Shown here: positions 16,986-24,796 of the stretch, piece by piece
How positions within the stretch are numbered: the stretch's first letter is position 1
How the letters are laid out: the number at the start of each line of letters is the position of its first letter
DNA from: Legionella jamestowniensis
GTDB lineage: Bacteria; Pseudomonadota; Gammaproteobacteria; Legionellales; Legionellaceae
Direction of reading: 5' to 3'
Assembly (NCBI RefSeq): GCF_001467745.1
Contig: NZ_LNYG01000013.1
Location: 2,164,292 to 2,228,291 of the forward strand
Length of the DNA: 64,000 bases
The notes under the pieces: generated by a model
What the model was told of the DNA's origin: nothing
Databases searched by the model: none
What the model saw: only the letters and a program-made list of their open reading frames with translations
Program-made: the position numbers and the translations under genes

Positions 16986-17845
16986 GATAGCAGAAAAAGG
17001 GCGGTCATCACCAAAAAGATCGCCAGTATTTGTAGATGATTAGGAATTTCATGAAAAACAACGAATCCCCAAAATAATCCCGTCAAGGCAACCATACCAC
17101 CTGTTAAACTGTAAAAAACGGGGCCGGCTAAGCGAAGAAGGCTGAAAAAGAGCAAATAGCCCAGGCTTGATAAAATAATTTCCAATAAAATGACTTGCTT
17201 TACCAGGGTAAAGGAGCCTGCCAAAGAATAAAACGACTGTTGCTGAACAATGAGAGGAAAAAGCAACAAGGTTGATGCCAGTAGCATCCCCGTTGCTGCT
17301 TCAAGGGCTGTCATTGGGGAGGGTTGTTTAGCCGCGATGTAGATTGAGCAAAGAGCGAAGGCAAAAGGACTAAGTAATGCCAACAAAGCCCACCCCGATA
17401 AGAGGCCATAAAAGGTAGGGCCTATAATTAATAAAATGCCGGAAACACCAATAACTAAAGCCATCATGCGCCAGCTATCAAAGTATTCCTGCTTTACAAG
17501 TAATGCCATTGGATAAACGAGCAAAGGCACCGTATTGACCAAAACAGCAAGCAGGCCTGCAGGGATATGACTGGCTATGAAGTACATATTAGTGTTGGGA
17601 ATAGTAATACCTACTAATCCGCAAATTAAAAAATAAGACCAATATTTCCACTGAAAGATAGCGGTGTTGCCTGTGAGTAGGCAAAGTAAAGTTAATAATA
17701 AAGCAGGGCCTGCAGATTGCCAAAAGGCATAACCCAACGCGGGTACGTCATGAGTCATTGCATATTTCGCCAGTGTGTAACCGGAACCCCAAATAAATCC
17801 TAGCAGGATTAGAATCGACAGGGAAAGTAAGGTGCGTTTGTTCAC
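16949..17845 (-). CDS. DMT-family (EamA) transporter
   Basis: Inner-membrane protein of 298 residues with about ten predicted helices in two EamA repeats. The first repeat begins LGFIWGSGYTLAKYAM, with the WG-x-x-Y/F pattern usual for drug/metabolite exporters. Members export amino acids, sugars or other small molecules, and the substrate is not predictable. It is first in a three-gene operon with a two-helix membrane protein and a rhodanese; the sulfur link of the rhodanese is suggestive but weak. Confidence 0.88.
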   Translation of the reverse strand: MNKRTLLSLSILILLGFIWGSGYTLAKYAMTHDVPALGYAFWQSAGPALLLTLLCLLTGNTAIFQWKYWSYFLICGLVGITIPNTNMYFIASHIPAGLLAVLVNTVPLLVYPMALLVKQEYFDSWRMMALVIGVSGILLIIGPTFYGLLSGWALLALLSPFAFALCSIYIAAKQPSPMTALEAATGMLLASTLLLFPLIVQQQSFYSLAGSFTLVKQVILLEIILSSLGYLLFFSLLRLAGPVFYSLTGGMVALTGLFWGFVVFHEIPNHLQILAIFLVMTALFLLSWRQSKQVQEAM

Positions 17846-18052
17846 GATAAAAGCTAATTAAATAATTAATTCAGTTAGTCTATCATTTATATGTTAATAG
17901 ATCGTATTTAATGTAAATTTACCTTTTACCTATGTGTCGTGCATAAGCGCAGAACGTAGAGATTTTAAATTATGTACCCAAGAAGTTTCATATTTTGATT
18001 CTAACTACACCTTAGGTTACCATCCTTTGATAATTTTTGCTGGAGAGAGAGC

Positions 18053-19345
18053 ATGCAAGCGAGTGATGTACCCGTACCTCATTTGACAACGGCACATTGT
18101 GGCCCTCTACATCATGTAGAAAAAATTCTATTAAATCAGGTGGCCACTATTGAGTCCTGGTTTAGGGAAAAATGGCAGGAAACGCCGCCTTCGATTACTT
18201 CTTCAGTTGATTTACGTCATGCTGGTTTTAAACTTGCTCCGGTAGACACCAATCTGTTTCCGGCAGGGTTTAATAATCTTAATCGTGATTTTTTACCGTT
18301 ATGCGTTCAGGCAGTGCAGTCAGTTATGGTTGATTCAATACCTCACTGCATGCGAATTTTATTGATTCCTGAGAGTCATACACGCAACAAGTTTTATTTA
18401 CAAAGCCTGAGCGTATTACGTGATATTTTTGTACAAGCAGGTTTTATTGTGCGCATTGGTAGTTTAGACCCTGAAATAACAGAACCCCTAGACATTGCCC
18501 TAGAGCAAGGCGGCAGTTTACGTTTTGAACCTATAAAGCGCTTTGGCAATCGTGTAGGCCTTTCTGATTTTAATCCCTGTATCCTCTTGCTGAATAACGA
18601 TATGTCTTCTGGCATACCGGATATTTTACAAGGTTTGGAGCAACCCATTCGGCCCACCGCAAAATTAGGGTGGGCGACACGATTAAAATCCAGCCATTTT
18701 CATTTTTTTAATGAGGTTGCTTCGGAGTTTGCCAAATTAGTGAATATGGACCCCTGGCTCATTAATCCTTATTTTACTGCAGTCGACGGCATTGATTTTA
18801 TGGCTCAGGAGGGACTGGATAACTTAGCAGAAGAAGCCGATAAATTACTGTCTCAAATAAAAGATAAATACGTTACCTATGGCATCACAGAAAAACCTTT
18901 TATCGTGGTTAAAGCTGATAATGGTACTTACGGCATGAGTGTCATGATGGCCTATAGCTCCGAAGAATTGAAACAGTTAAACCGTAAACAGCGCACGCGT
19001 ATGTCCGCCAGTAAGGGAAGTCGCAAAGTTGATAGAGTAATAATACAAGAAGGAGTGTATACCTTTGAGGCAATGCCTAATGGTGCTGTTGCTGAACCTG
19101 TCGTTTATATGATAGGGCAATTTGTTGTGGGTGGTTTCTACCGTGTACATCAGGGACGAGGCACAAGTGAAAATCTTAATGCCCCGGGCATGCACTTTGA
19201 GCCCCTGGCTTTCGCACAAGCTTGTAACACACCGCGACGGGATCTTGAGGCTATTGATTGTCCAAATCGATTCTATGCTTATGGTGTTATTGCACGCCTT
19301 GCAGCATTAGCTGCTGCAAGGGAAATTGCAGCCATCTCAACCTGA
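18053..19345 (+). CDS. gshA: Glutamate-cysteine ligase (proteobacterial type)
   Basis: It catalyses the first step of glutathione synthesis, joining glutamate and cysteine with ATP. It has 430 residues and resembles the glutamate-cysteine ligase type first described in Acidithiobacillus rather than E. coli GshA. Visible blocks are DLRHAGFKLAPVDTNLFPAGFNNL near residues 52-75, KADNGTYGMSVM in the middle and GGFYRVHQGRG towards the end. GGAGAGAG lies just upstream of the ATG. It is followed 16 bases later by gshB, which strongly supports the role. Confidence 0.9.
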   Translation: MQASDVPVPHLTTAHCGPLHHVEKILLNQVATIESWFREKWQETPPSITSSVDLRHAGFKLAPVDTNLFPAGFNNLNRDFLPLCVQAVQSVMVDSIPHCMRILLIPESHTRNKFYLQSLSVLRDIFVQAGFIVRIGSLDPEITEPLDIALEQGGSLRFEPIKRFGNRVGLSDFNPCILLLNNDMSSGIPDILQGLEQPIRPTAKLGWATRLKSSHFHFFNEVASEFAKLVNMDPWLINPYFTAVDGIDFMAQEGLDNLAEEADKLLSQIKDKYVTYGITEKPFIVVKADNGTYGMSVMMAYSSEELKQLNRKQRTRMSASKGSRKVDRVIIQEGVYTFEAMPNGAVAEPVVYMIGQFVVGGFYRVHQGRGTSENLNAPGMHFEPLAFAQACNTPRRDLEAIDCPNRFYAYGVIARLAALAAAREIAAIST

Positions 19346-19361
19346 AAATTAAGGAGTTCGA

Positions 19362-20312
19362 ATGAAGCTTGCAGTATTGATGGATCCTTTGCATCATTTA
19401 AAGCCTTATAAGGACACAACACTCGCCATGTTGAAGGCAGCACAAGGGTTGGGGTGGTATTGTTTTTATTTTACACAAGCTGATTTGTTTTGTCGGCAAG
19501 GACGTGCGTTTGCGCGATTATCATCCATTCACCTTGGCGACTTATCCAGCAAAGACTGGCTGCAAGAAAAAGTGCTCGGAGAACAGGGATTAAGTGACAT
19601 GGATATTGTTCTTATGCGTAAAGACCCTCCCTTTGATATGGAATATATTTATTCAACTTATGCCCTGGATTTGGCGGAAAAAGAAGGCGTCCTAGTGGCC
19701 AATAAACCGCAAAGCCTGCGCGATGCCAATGAAAAATTTTTTACTCTAAACTTTCCGCAATGTTGTCCTCCCACCTTGGTAAGCCGCGATATCGCGCATT
19801 TACGCGCCTTTTGGCAAGAGCACCGCAATGTCATTTTTAAACCGCTTGAAGGAATGGGCGGTAACTCTGTGTTTCATGTTGATGAAAAAGCCCTGAACCT
19901 GTCCGTTATTTTGGAGGTGCTAACCAAGGGCCAAACAGTAAGTATTATGGCCCAGCACTACATTCCTGAAATTGTCCATTCCGGTGATAAGCGAATTTTA
20001 TTAATTAATGGCGAACCTGTTCCCTATGCTTTGGCCCGTATCCCTGTCAAAGGAGAATTACGCGGTAACCTTGCCGCAGGAGCCAAAGGAGAAGTAGTAC
20101 CTATTACGGCCAGAGACCGCTGGATTTGTGAACAGATTGGTCCTACATTGCAGGCGAAAGGACTTTATTTTGTAGGGATAGATGTAATTGGGGATTATTT
20201 AACAGAAATAAATGTAACCAGTCCGACCTGTTTGCAAGAAATTGCCAAAGAAACGGGGTTGGATATAGCCGGCGATTATTTGCGTTGTCTAGAGAAGTTG
20301 ATTAGAAACTAA
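19362..20312 (+). CDS. gshB: Glutathione synthetase
   Basis: It joins glycine to gamma-glutamylcysteine with ATP to give glutathione. It has 316 residues and an ATP-grasp fold: opening MKLAVLMDPLHHLKPYKDT, an IVLMRKDPPFDMEYIYSTY substrate block, FKPLEGMGGNSVF in the nucleotide site and INVTSPTCLQEI near the C-terminus. AAGGAG lies 6 bases upstream of the ATG. It is in an operon with gshA and supplies the thiol used by glutaredoxin 3. Confidence 0.97.
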   Translation: MKLAVLMDPLHHLKPYKDTTLAMLKAAQGLGWYCFYFTQADLFCRQGRAFARLSSIHLGDLSSKDWLQEKVLGEQGLSDMDIVLMRKDPPFDMEYIYSTYALDLAEKEGVLVANKPQSLRDANEKFFTLNFPQCCPPTLVSRDIAHLRAFWQEHRNVIFKPLEGMGGNSVFHVDEKALNLSVILEVLTKGQTVSIMAQHYIPEIVHSGDKRILLINGEPVPYALARIPVKGELRGNLAAGAKGEVVPITARDRWICEQIGPTLQAKGLYFVGIDVIGDYLTEINVTSPTCLQEIAKETGLDIAGDYLRCLEKLIRN

Positions 20313-20358
20313 GACCCGTGTCGACTGTGGGCTATTTGTATAAGGGTAAGTTTTTTAT

Positions 20359-20385
20359 TAAACTAAGTTAAATAGACTTAGTTTA
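20359..20385 (+). promoter_or_regulatory. Palindromic operator of the toxin-antitoxin operon
   Basis: A perfect 10 bp inverted repeat TAAACTAAGT / ACTTAGTTTA around a 7-base spacer ends 8 bases before the antitoxin ATG. Type II modules are usually autoregulated by the antitoxin-toxin complex binding such palindromes, so this is the likely operator. Transcripts must start in or just before it. Confidence 0.65.
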
Positions 20386-20393
20386 GTAAGACT

Positions 20394-20639
20394 ATGCATA
20401 AAGTAAATATCCATGAAGCTAAAACGAATTTATCCAAGCTAATTGAAGAAGCTGTTCGAGGAGAACCCTTTATCATTGCGAAATCAGGTAAACCTCTTGT
20501 AAAAGTAACAGCACTATCATCTTCTGCTAGCAATAAAATACGTCGTGTAGGATTCATGAAGGGACAAATTACCATTCCCAAAGATTTCGATAGAATGGGT
20601 AGTAAAGAAATAGAAGATATTTTTGGCTGTAATTCATGA
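20394..20639 (+). CDS. Type II antitoxin, Phd/YefM family
   Basis: Protein of 81 residues opening MHKVNIHEAKTNLSKLIEEA, the N-terminal DNA-binding fold of Phd/YefM antitoxins, followed by FIIAKSGKPLVKV. The C-terminal half (about 50-81) would wrap the toxin. It neutralises the PIN-domain toxin encoded by the next gene and probably represses the operon through the palindrome just upstream. The stop overlaps the toxin ATG by 4 bases. No strong ribosome binding site is visible. Confidence 0.88.
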   Translation: MHKVNIHEAKTNLSKLIEEAVRGEPFIIAKSGKPLVKVTALSSSASNKIRRVGFMKGQITIPKDFDRMGSKEIEDIFGCNS

Positions 20640-21028
20640 AATTCCTGCTCGATACGCATTTAATTCTATGGGCAGCCAGCTCCCCTGATGATTTGTCTCA
20701 AGAGGCATGTCAACTTATCAATGATGAGGCTAATGAGCTTTTTTTTAGCCCTGCAAACCTTTGGGAAATTGCCATTAAAAGTAGTTTACAAAAGGAGAAT
20801 TTTCAGGTGGATACCAGGGTTCTTCGACGAAATCTACTGGATAACGGCTATTACGAGTTAGCAATAACAAGTGCTCACACTGTATTTATTCAAAGCTTAC
20901 CCTCAATACACAATGACCCTTTTGACAGAATATTGGTAGCACAAGCTACCGTGGAAGGCATAACTTTACTTACAGCGGATACCCTAGTAGCCCAGTATCC
21001 TGGGGCCGATTCGGCAGGTTTAACCTAA
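20636..21028 (+). CDS. PIN-domain toxin (VapC-like ribonuclease)
   Basis: Protein of 130 residues with the PIN-domain acidic residues in place: Asp6 in LLDTHLILWA, Glu in LWEIAIK, Asp in NDPFDRILVAQA and Asp in TADTLVAQY. Such toxins are Mg-dependent RNases that cut tRNA or rRNA and halt growth. It overlaps the antitoxin by 4 bases, giving the usual coupled order. The pair looks intact, with no frameshift. It sits between gshB and a small orphan gene; role (stabilisation, stress response or inert) unknown. Confidence 0.9.
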   Translation: MKFLLDTHLILWAASSPDDLSQEACQLINDEANELFFSPANLWEIAIKSSLQKENFQVDTRVLRRNLLDNGYYELAITSAHTVFIQSLPSIHNDPFDRILVAQATVEGITLLTADTLVAQYPGADSAGLT

Positions 21029-21154
21029 TAAATTCTACATGTATGGTCTAAGCCTTATCAGGAACGGCGGTATGGGGTGTACCTTGAACGAAAATCCGAT
21101 TTAATCGGTAACCAGAGAAAACGAGCATTGTATAGTGAAGACTTTTGAGGAATA

Positions 21155-21168
21155 AAGTATCATTCGGT
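21155..21168 (+). repeat. Solitary 14 bp motif shared with the 27.2 kb inverted-repeat element
   Basis: AAGTATCATTCGGT occurs here and, identically, at 27221-27234, where it forms the right terminal repeat of a small element. The left partner is not visible in 21029-21155, so this may be a decayed or solo end. Confidence 0.4.
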
Positions 21169-21195
21169 CCGTATTAATGTAAACGGACAATTAGA

Positions 21196-21591
21196 ATGCC
21201 AACTCAAGAGAAGATTAGAGAAAAAGTAGAAAAAACCTACGCGTCTGCCAAAAAACATCTGAAGAAGGTTGTGAAGGTAGATGATCCCGAAACAAAAAAA
21301 GCAATTAAGCATTTTCATAAAGTTCTAAATTTGCAAAGTGATCTTGAAAACTGTAACGACAATGATTATCAATTTGCGTGTTTGAGTAATGAAGGTTTAG
21401 CCAAGGCTTATTGTCAAGTGACTTCTGGAGTCAATACTGGGGATGTTGAGTATCGCAAGGAGCTGGCTAACCAGCAATTTCGGAAGATTCAATCCCCTTT
21501 AATAAAGCATTCAATTTTGTGTCAAAGTGTTTTTATTTCCGAGACTGCTGAGCAAGATGCTGAACAGACAAATAAGCTAATTAATTGTTAA
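21196..21591 (+). CDS. Hypothetical helical protein
   Basis: Protein of 131 residues, not recognised. The N-terminal 35 residues are lysine-rich and helical (MPTQEKIREKVEKTY...); the rest contains scattered cysteines and no membrane helix or signal peptide. The ribosome binding site is weak. It follows the toxin-antitoxin pair after 167 bp that include one solitary copy of a 14 bp motif also found at the end of the repeat near 27.2 kb. It could be a truncated member of a larger accessory family. Confidence 0.5.
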   Translation: MPTQEKIREKVEKTYASAKKHLKKVVKVDDPETKKAIKHFHKVLNLQSDLENCNDNDYQFACLSNEGLAKAYCQVTSGVNTGDVEYRKELANQQFRKIQSPLIKHSILCQSVFISETAEQDAEQTNKLINC

Positions 21592-21607
21592 TACCCAGAC
21601 AATGGTA

Positions 21608-22063
21608 CTAAATACTGCCATTAAACTGCAGCTGCCTCCAAGCTTCAAAAAGAATAATAGCGACAGAATTGGATAAATTTAGACTGCGACTATGAGGACA
21701 CATGGGAATGCGAATGGCAGTATAACGCTCCCTTAAATGAACGGGTAAACCGCGGGTTTCAGCCCCGAAAAGAAGCATATCTTCATCCTGATAGCTAATT
21801 TCATGATAACCTTGAGTTCCTTTCGTGGAGCAAGCATAAATTCTGCGCTGTTGATTTTTTTCCATGAAATGCTGCTCATTTTCATAATGAATGATGTTAG
21901 CCCATTCGTGGTAATCAAGGCCTGCTCGTCGCATGCGTTTATCATCTAGTGTAAACCCTAATGGATGAATAAGATGCAACTGTGCACCCGTATTGGCGCA
22001 CAAGCGAATGATGTTCCCGGTATTCGGTGGGATTTCAGGCTGATGCAGGGCTATGTGAAGCAT
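21608..22063 (-). CDS. trmL: tRNA (cytidine/uridine(34)-2'-O)-methyltransferase
   Basis: SPOUT-family enzyme of 151 residues that 2'-O-methylates the wobble base of tRNA-Leu isoacceptors. The opening MLHIALHQPEIPPNTGNIIRL is characteristic. FGAETRGLP and the knot segment MCPHSRSLNLSNSVAIILFEA carry the SAM site. ATG 22063 fits this N-terminus; longer in-frame versions lie inside mlaA. The start overlaps the mlaA 3' end by 29 bases in another frame. It is convergent with the 131-residue hypothetical gene. Confidence 0.94.
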   Translation of the reverse strand: MLHIALHQPEIPPNTGNIIRLCANTGAQLHLIHPLGFTLDDKRMRRAGLDYHEWANIIHYENEQHFMEKNQQRRIYACSTKGTQGYHEISYQDEDMLLFGAETRGLPVHLRERYTAIRIPMCPHSRSLNLSNSVAIILFEAWRQLQFNGSI

Positions 22064-22856
22064 TCGGCTTTGTACCCGTCGGTTCAGTGTTTTTGGCAGG
22101 CAGGGGATCATCATCGATGTAATTGCCAATATCATCGTCGTTATCCTCATCATCGATGTACAGCGAACCGGTTTCTTGTTGCTCACCCGTAATACGGAAA
22201 TTACGATGCTGTAAATAGGCGTCACGGATAAAAGCATATTTATCCAAAGCTTGGGCCATTAACGCTTCTGTTTCAAACATTTGGGAACGCAAGTCTACAT
22301 ATCTTACGGCTGCCAATCCCCAAATCACACCGGCATGGTCAATATAAGCATAAGGGCTTAACACAGTATAATCAAACACCATTCCCATACCATCACGAAT
22401 CGTTGCAGGCCCTAATAAAGGAACTACTATGTAGGGTGATTTTTTATCCCCCCATTTGGCGAAAGTAAGTCCCATATCATTGTAATGCGGAGGTAGGCTA
22501 AAATGCTTGTCTGCTACATCAAAAATTCCTGCTATACCGAATGTTGAGTTAATCATAAATCGCCAAGTATCTTTGATAGCATAGCGCCACTCTGCTTGTA
22601 GGAGGTCATTGGCGACCGTTGGTATCATGGCAACGTTATTAAACGCATTATTAATCCCGCTACGTACGGGGGGGGGTAAAATTACTTTATAAAATTTTGC
22701 TGTTGGTTTTAAAACAGTGGCGTCAACAGCCATATTAAAATTATAAATCTTGCGATTAATGGATTCGTAAGGATCAACTGGGTTAGAACCTTTAGTTATG
22801 CAAGCAGAGAGCATCAAAGAGCCGATTACTGTAGCAAACGTGACAATTAAGCGCAT
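22035..22856 (-). CDS. mlaA: Outer-membrane lipoprotein MlaA (VacJ)
   Basis: Lipid-asymmetry lipoprotein of 273 residues that removes surface phospholipids from the outer membrane and passes them to the Mla periplasmic carrier. It has a signal peptide with lipobox LSAC (Cys19), then the family opening NPVDPYESINRKIYNFN. Further along are NSTFGIAGIFDVA and GPATIRDGMG. The C-terminal 50 residues are an acidic, proline-rich tail (IDDEDNDDDIGNYIDDD) absent from E. coli MlaA. The other mla genes are not in this window. Confidence 0.94.
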   Translation of the reverse strand: MRLIVTFATVIGSLMLSACITKGSNPVDPYESINRKIYNFNMAVDATVLKPTAKFYKVILPPPVRSGINNAFNNVAMIPTVANDLLQAEWRYAIKDTWRFMINSTFGIAGIFDVADKHFSLPPHYNDMGLTFAKWGDKKSPYIVVPLLGPATIRDGMGMVFDYTVLSPYAYIDHAGVIWGLAAVRYVDLRSQMFETEALMAQALDKYAFIRDAYLQHRNFRITGEQQETGSLYIDDEDNDDDIGNYIDDDPLPAKNTEPTGTKPNASHSPASA

Positions 22857-22944
22857 GATTTTTTAACTTTTTATTGCTGCATGGAGTGATGTTACACCAG
22901 TTTATAGCCGTTGAAAACTAAAAAACTGGAACTTATGGGGAAGT

Positions 22945-23110
22945 TCTAGTGGCACATTTAGGAGATCCTTCAGCGACTATGTCGCTTTCAGGATGACGAA
23001 TCCCAGGGATGACGTTTCGAAATCTCAGTGATGCGGTGCCGGAGATTTTGGGCATTGCTTGCATCTCGTCCCCCTGAATGCAGCAATTGCTGCATTCAGG
23101 CTCTTCCACC
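22945..23110. repeat. Palindromic intergenic repeat region
   Basis: The gap between dtd and mlaA (22857-23153) holds no gene but is rich in palindromes. At 22966-23000 there is a long imperfect hairpin around AGCGAC/GTCGCT within ATCCT...AGGAT. At 23073-23100 there is a perfect 28 bp palindrome whose left half is CCTGAATGCAGCAA. The GGAGATCC...GGATGACG wording recurs near 40.05 kb, which marks a dispersed repeat family. The palindrome could also act as a terminator for dtd. Confidence 0.55.
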
Positions 23111-23153
23111 AACAAGGCCCCTATTCTATCAGAATGGGTATGAGCCAGCCTTA

Positions 23154-23591
23154 CTAGAACTGAAGAATGAATGTAACGGGCCCATCATTACAAAGATGGA
23201 CCTGCATATCGGCTCCAAATTGGCCCCTTGCAACCTTATTATGCTGCTGGTGTGCAAGCATGATTAATTCCTCAAACAATACCTGGCCTGCTACAGGGGA
23301 TGCACCTGCAGAAAAACTGGGGCGCAATCCTTTTTGTGTGTCTGCAACCAAGGTGAATTGAGGAACCAGCAACAAACCGCCATTAATCTCCCTTAGGCTA
23401 AGATTCATCTTGCCCTTTGCATCACTGAAAACTCGGTAATTTAAGGATTTTTCTAACATACGCTTTAGTGTTTGTTGATTATCGTGCTGCTCGAAACCAC
23501 AAAGGATTAAAAGTCCCTGAGAAATTGCGCCCACAACGTTCTCATCAACTGTTACATGAGCTTCACGTACTCGCTGCATAACGATTAGCAT
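23154..23591 (-). CDS. dtd: D-aminoacyl-tRNA deacylase
   Basis: It hydrolyses D-amino acids (and glycine) from mischarged tRNA. It has 145 residues, opening MLIVMQRV like the family's MxxxxQRV. The active-site motif is LVPQFTLVAD, followed by GLRPSFS and, at the end, NDGPVTF (Gly-Pro site). ATG 23591 is kept because the family begins here; it overlaps the stop of the upstream iminopeptidase homologue by 7 bases, showing coupling. Confidence 0.95.
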   Translation of the reverse strand: MLIVMQRVREAHVTVDENVVGAISQGLLILCGFEQHDNQQTLKRMLEKSLNYRVFSDAKGKMNLSLREINGGLLLVPQFTLVADTQKGLRPSFSAGASPVAGQVLFEELIMLAHQQHNKVARGQFGADMQVHLCNDGPVTFILQF

Positions 23592-24544
23592 ACATCCAAA
23601 TCCTTACCAGCAATTTCTTTACTGACAGATACTAAGGCATCAATGATTCCCGCTTCACGCTCAGAATGACCAGCATCCCGGATAATTCTTAGATTAGAGG
23701 CGGGTAATGACTGATGTAAATCCCAGGCTGCGCCAATAGGAGAGATCATGTTATAACGACCATGAATGATATAAGCAGGAATGTGTCTTATTTTATGGAC
23801 GTGCTCTAAGATTTGATTTTCTTTGATAAAAAAATGATTGCTAATGTAGTGTGACTCCAATTTAGCCAATGCCAAAGCAAAATGGGGATTACAATATTGA
23901 TCAATAACGTTTAAATGAGGATGCAGGCTGCTACAACGTGCTTCCCATAATGCCCAATGTTTGGCAGCTGCCATTCGTGCCAATTCATTATCGCCTTGCA
24001 GGCATTGTGCATAATATTTTACAGGATTATCCTGTTCCGATTCAGGCACCAAACTAATAAAATCTTGCCAATAGTCAGGAAAAATACAATTTGCACCGTC
24101 TTGATAAAACCAATCGATATCCTTTTTTCGCCCTAGAAAAATTTGATGCAGCATCAGAGCGCCAATTTGCTGTGGAAATTGCTGTGCATATAGTAACGCT
24201 AACAAAGAGCCCCAACCACTACCAAATAAAACAAATCGTGTTATTCCCAAATAGTCCCGAATAGCGTCAATATCATCCAGTAAATCGCGGGTAGTATTGT
24301 TTTGCAATTCAACGTGCGGGGTTGAACGGCCACAACCCCTCTGATCAAATAAAACGATGCGATATAGCATTGGATCAAAAAGACGTCGTAAACATTTGTT
24401 TCCACCAGCACCGGGCCCTGAATGTAGAACAATGACTGGTTTACCTTGAGGATTACCAATCTCTTCTATGTAAAGTGTGTGAGGTGTGCTTACAGGTAAC
24501 TCGTGACGCTGGTACGGTTTAATAGCTGGGTAAAGGGAATGCAT
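23585..24544 (-). CDS. Proline iminopeptidase homologue with degenerate catalytic site
   Basis: It is a full-length (319 residues) alpha/beta-hydrolase clearly related to proline iminopeptidase: FDQRGCGRSTPH, the WGSLLAL helix, GRYNMISP and AGHSE are in the right places. Key residues differ, however. The nucleophile motif GGSWG reads G108-S-G-W-G, leaving Gly110 where Ser should be. The acid Asp of GRYD is Asn265. The oxyanion motif HGGPG is HSGPG. Only His293 remains. The reading frame is intact, so it is not a simple pseudogene. It may be an inactive or repurposed enzyme. It overlaps dtd, forming a two-gene unit. Confidence 0.8.
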   Translation of the reverse strand: MHSLYPAIKPYQRHELPVSTPHTLYIEEIGNPQGKPVIVLHSGPGAGGNKCLRRLFDPMLYRIVLFDQRGCGRSTPHVELQNNTTRDLLDDIDAIRDYLGITRFVLFGSGWGSLLALLYAQQFPQQIGALMLHQIFLGRKKDIDWFYQDGANCIFPDYWQDFISLVPESEQDNPVKYYAQCLQGDNELARMAAAKHWALWEARCSSLHPHLNVIDQYCNPHFALALAKLESHYISNHFFIKENQILEHVHKIRHIPAYIIHGRYNMISPIGAAWDLHQSLPASNLRIIRDAGHSEREAGIIDALVSVSKEIAGKDLDVC

Positions 24545-24796
24545 AAATTCCTCGTTTTTTCTTAAATCTTATACTGTCAATTATCAGAAGCAAAGAAGTT
24601 TGAAGCGTAATTGTATCTTTCCATTGTTCTTTTGTAGGTATTAGAACATGCCATGTCTTATTGAGTTTAAGTATAGATAATTGTACTACATTTGATATGT
24701 CGTCAATTGCGGTGAAACGAAGTTACAAATCAAGCTTTGTTTTTCACTGCTAAATTTAAGATAATGGGTTTTATTTTGAAGTTATTAGGTTAATGC

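Noticed and set aside
24545-24796. Possible LexA/SOS box upstream of uvrD
   Set aside because: No CTGT-N8-ACAG palindrome fits; only AT-rich sequence is seen.
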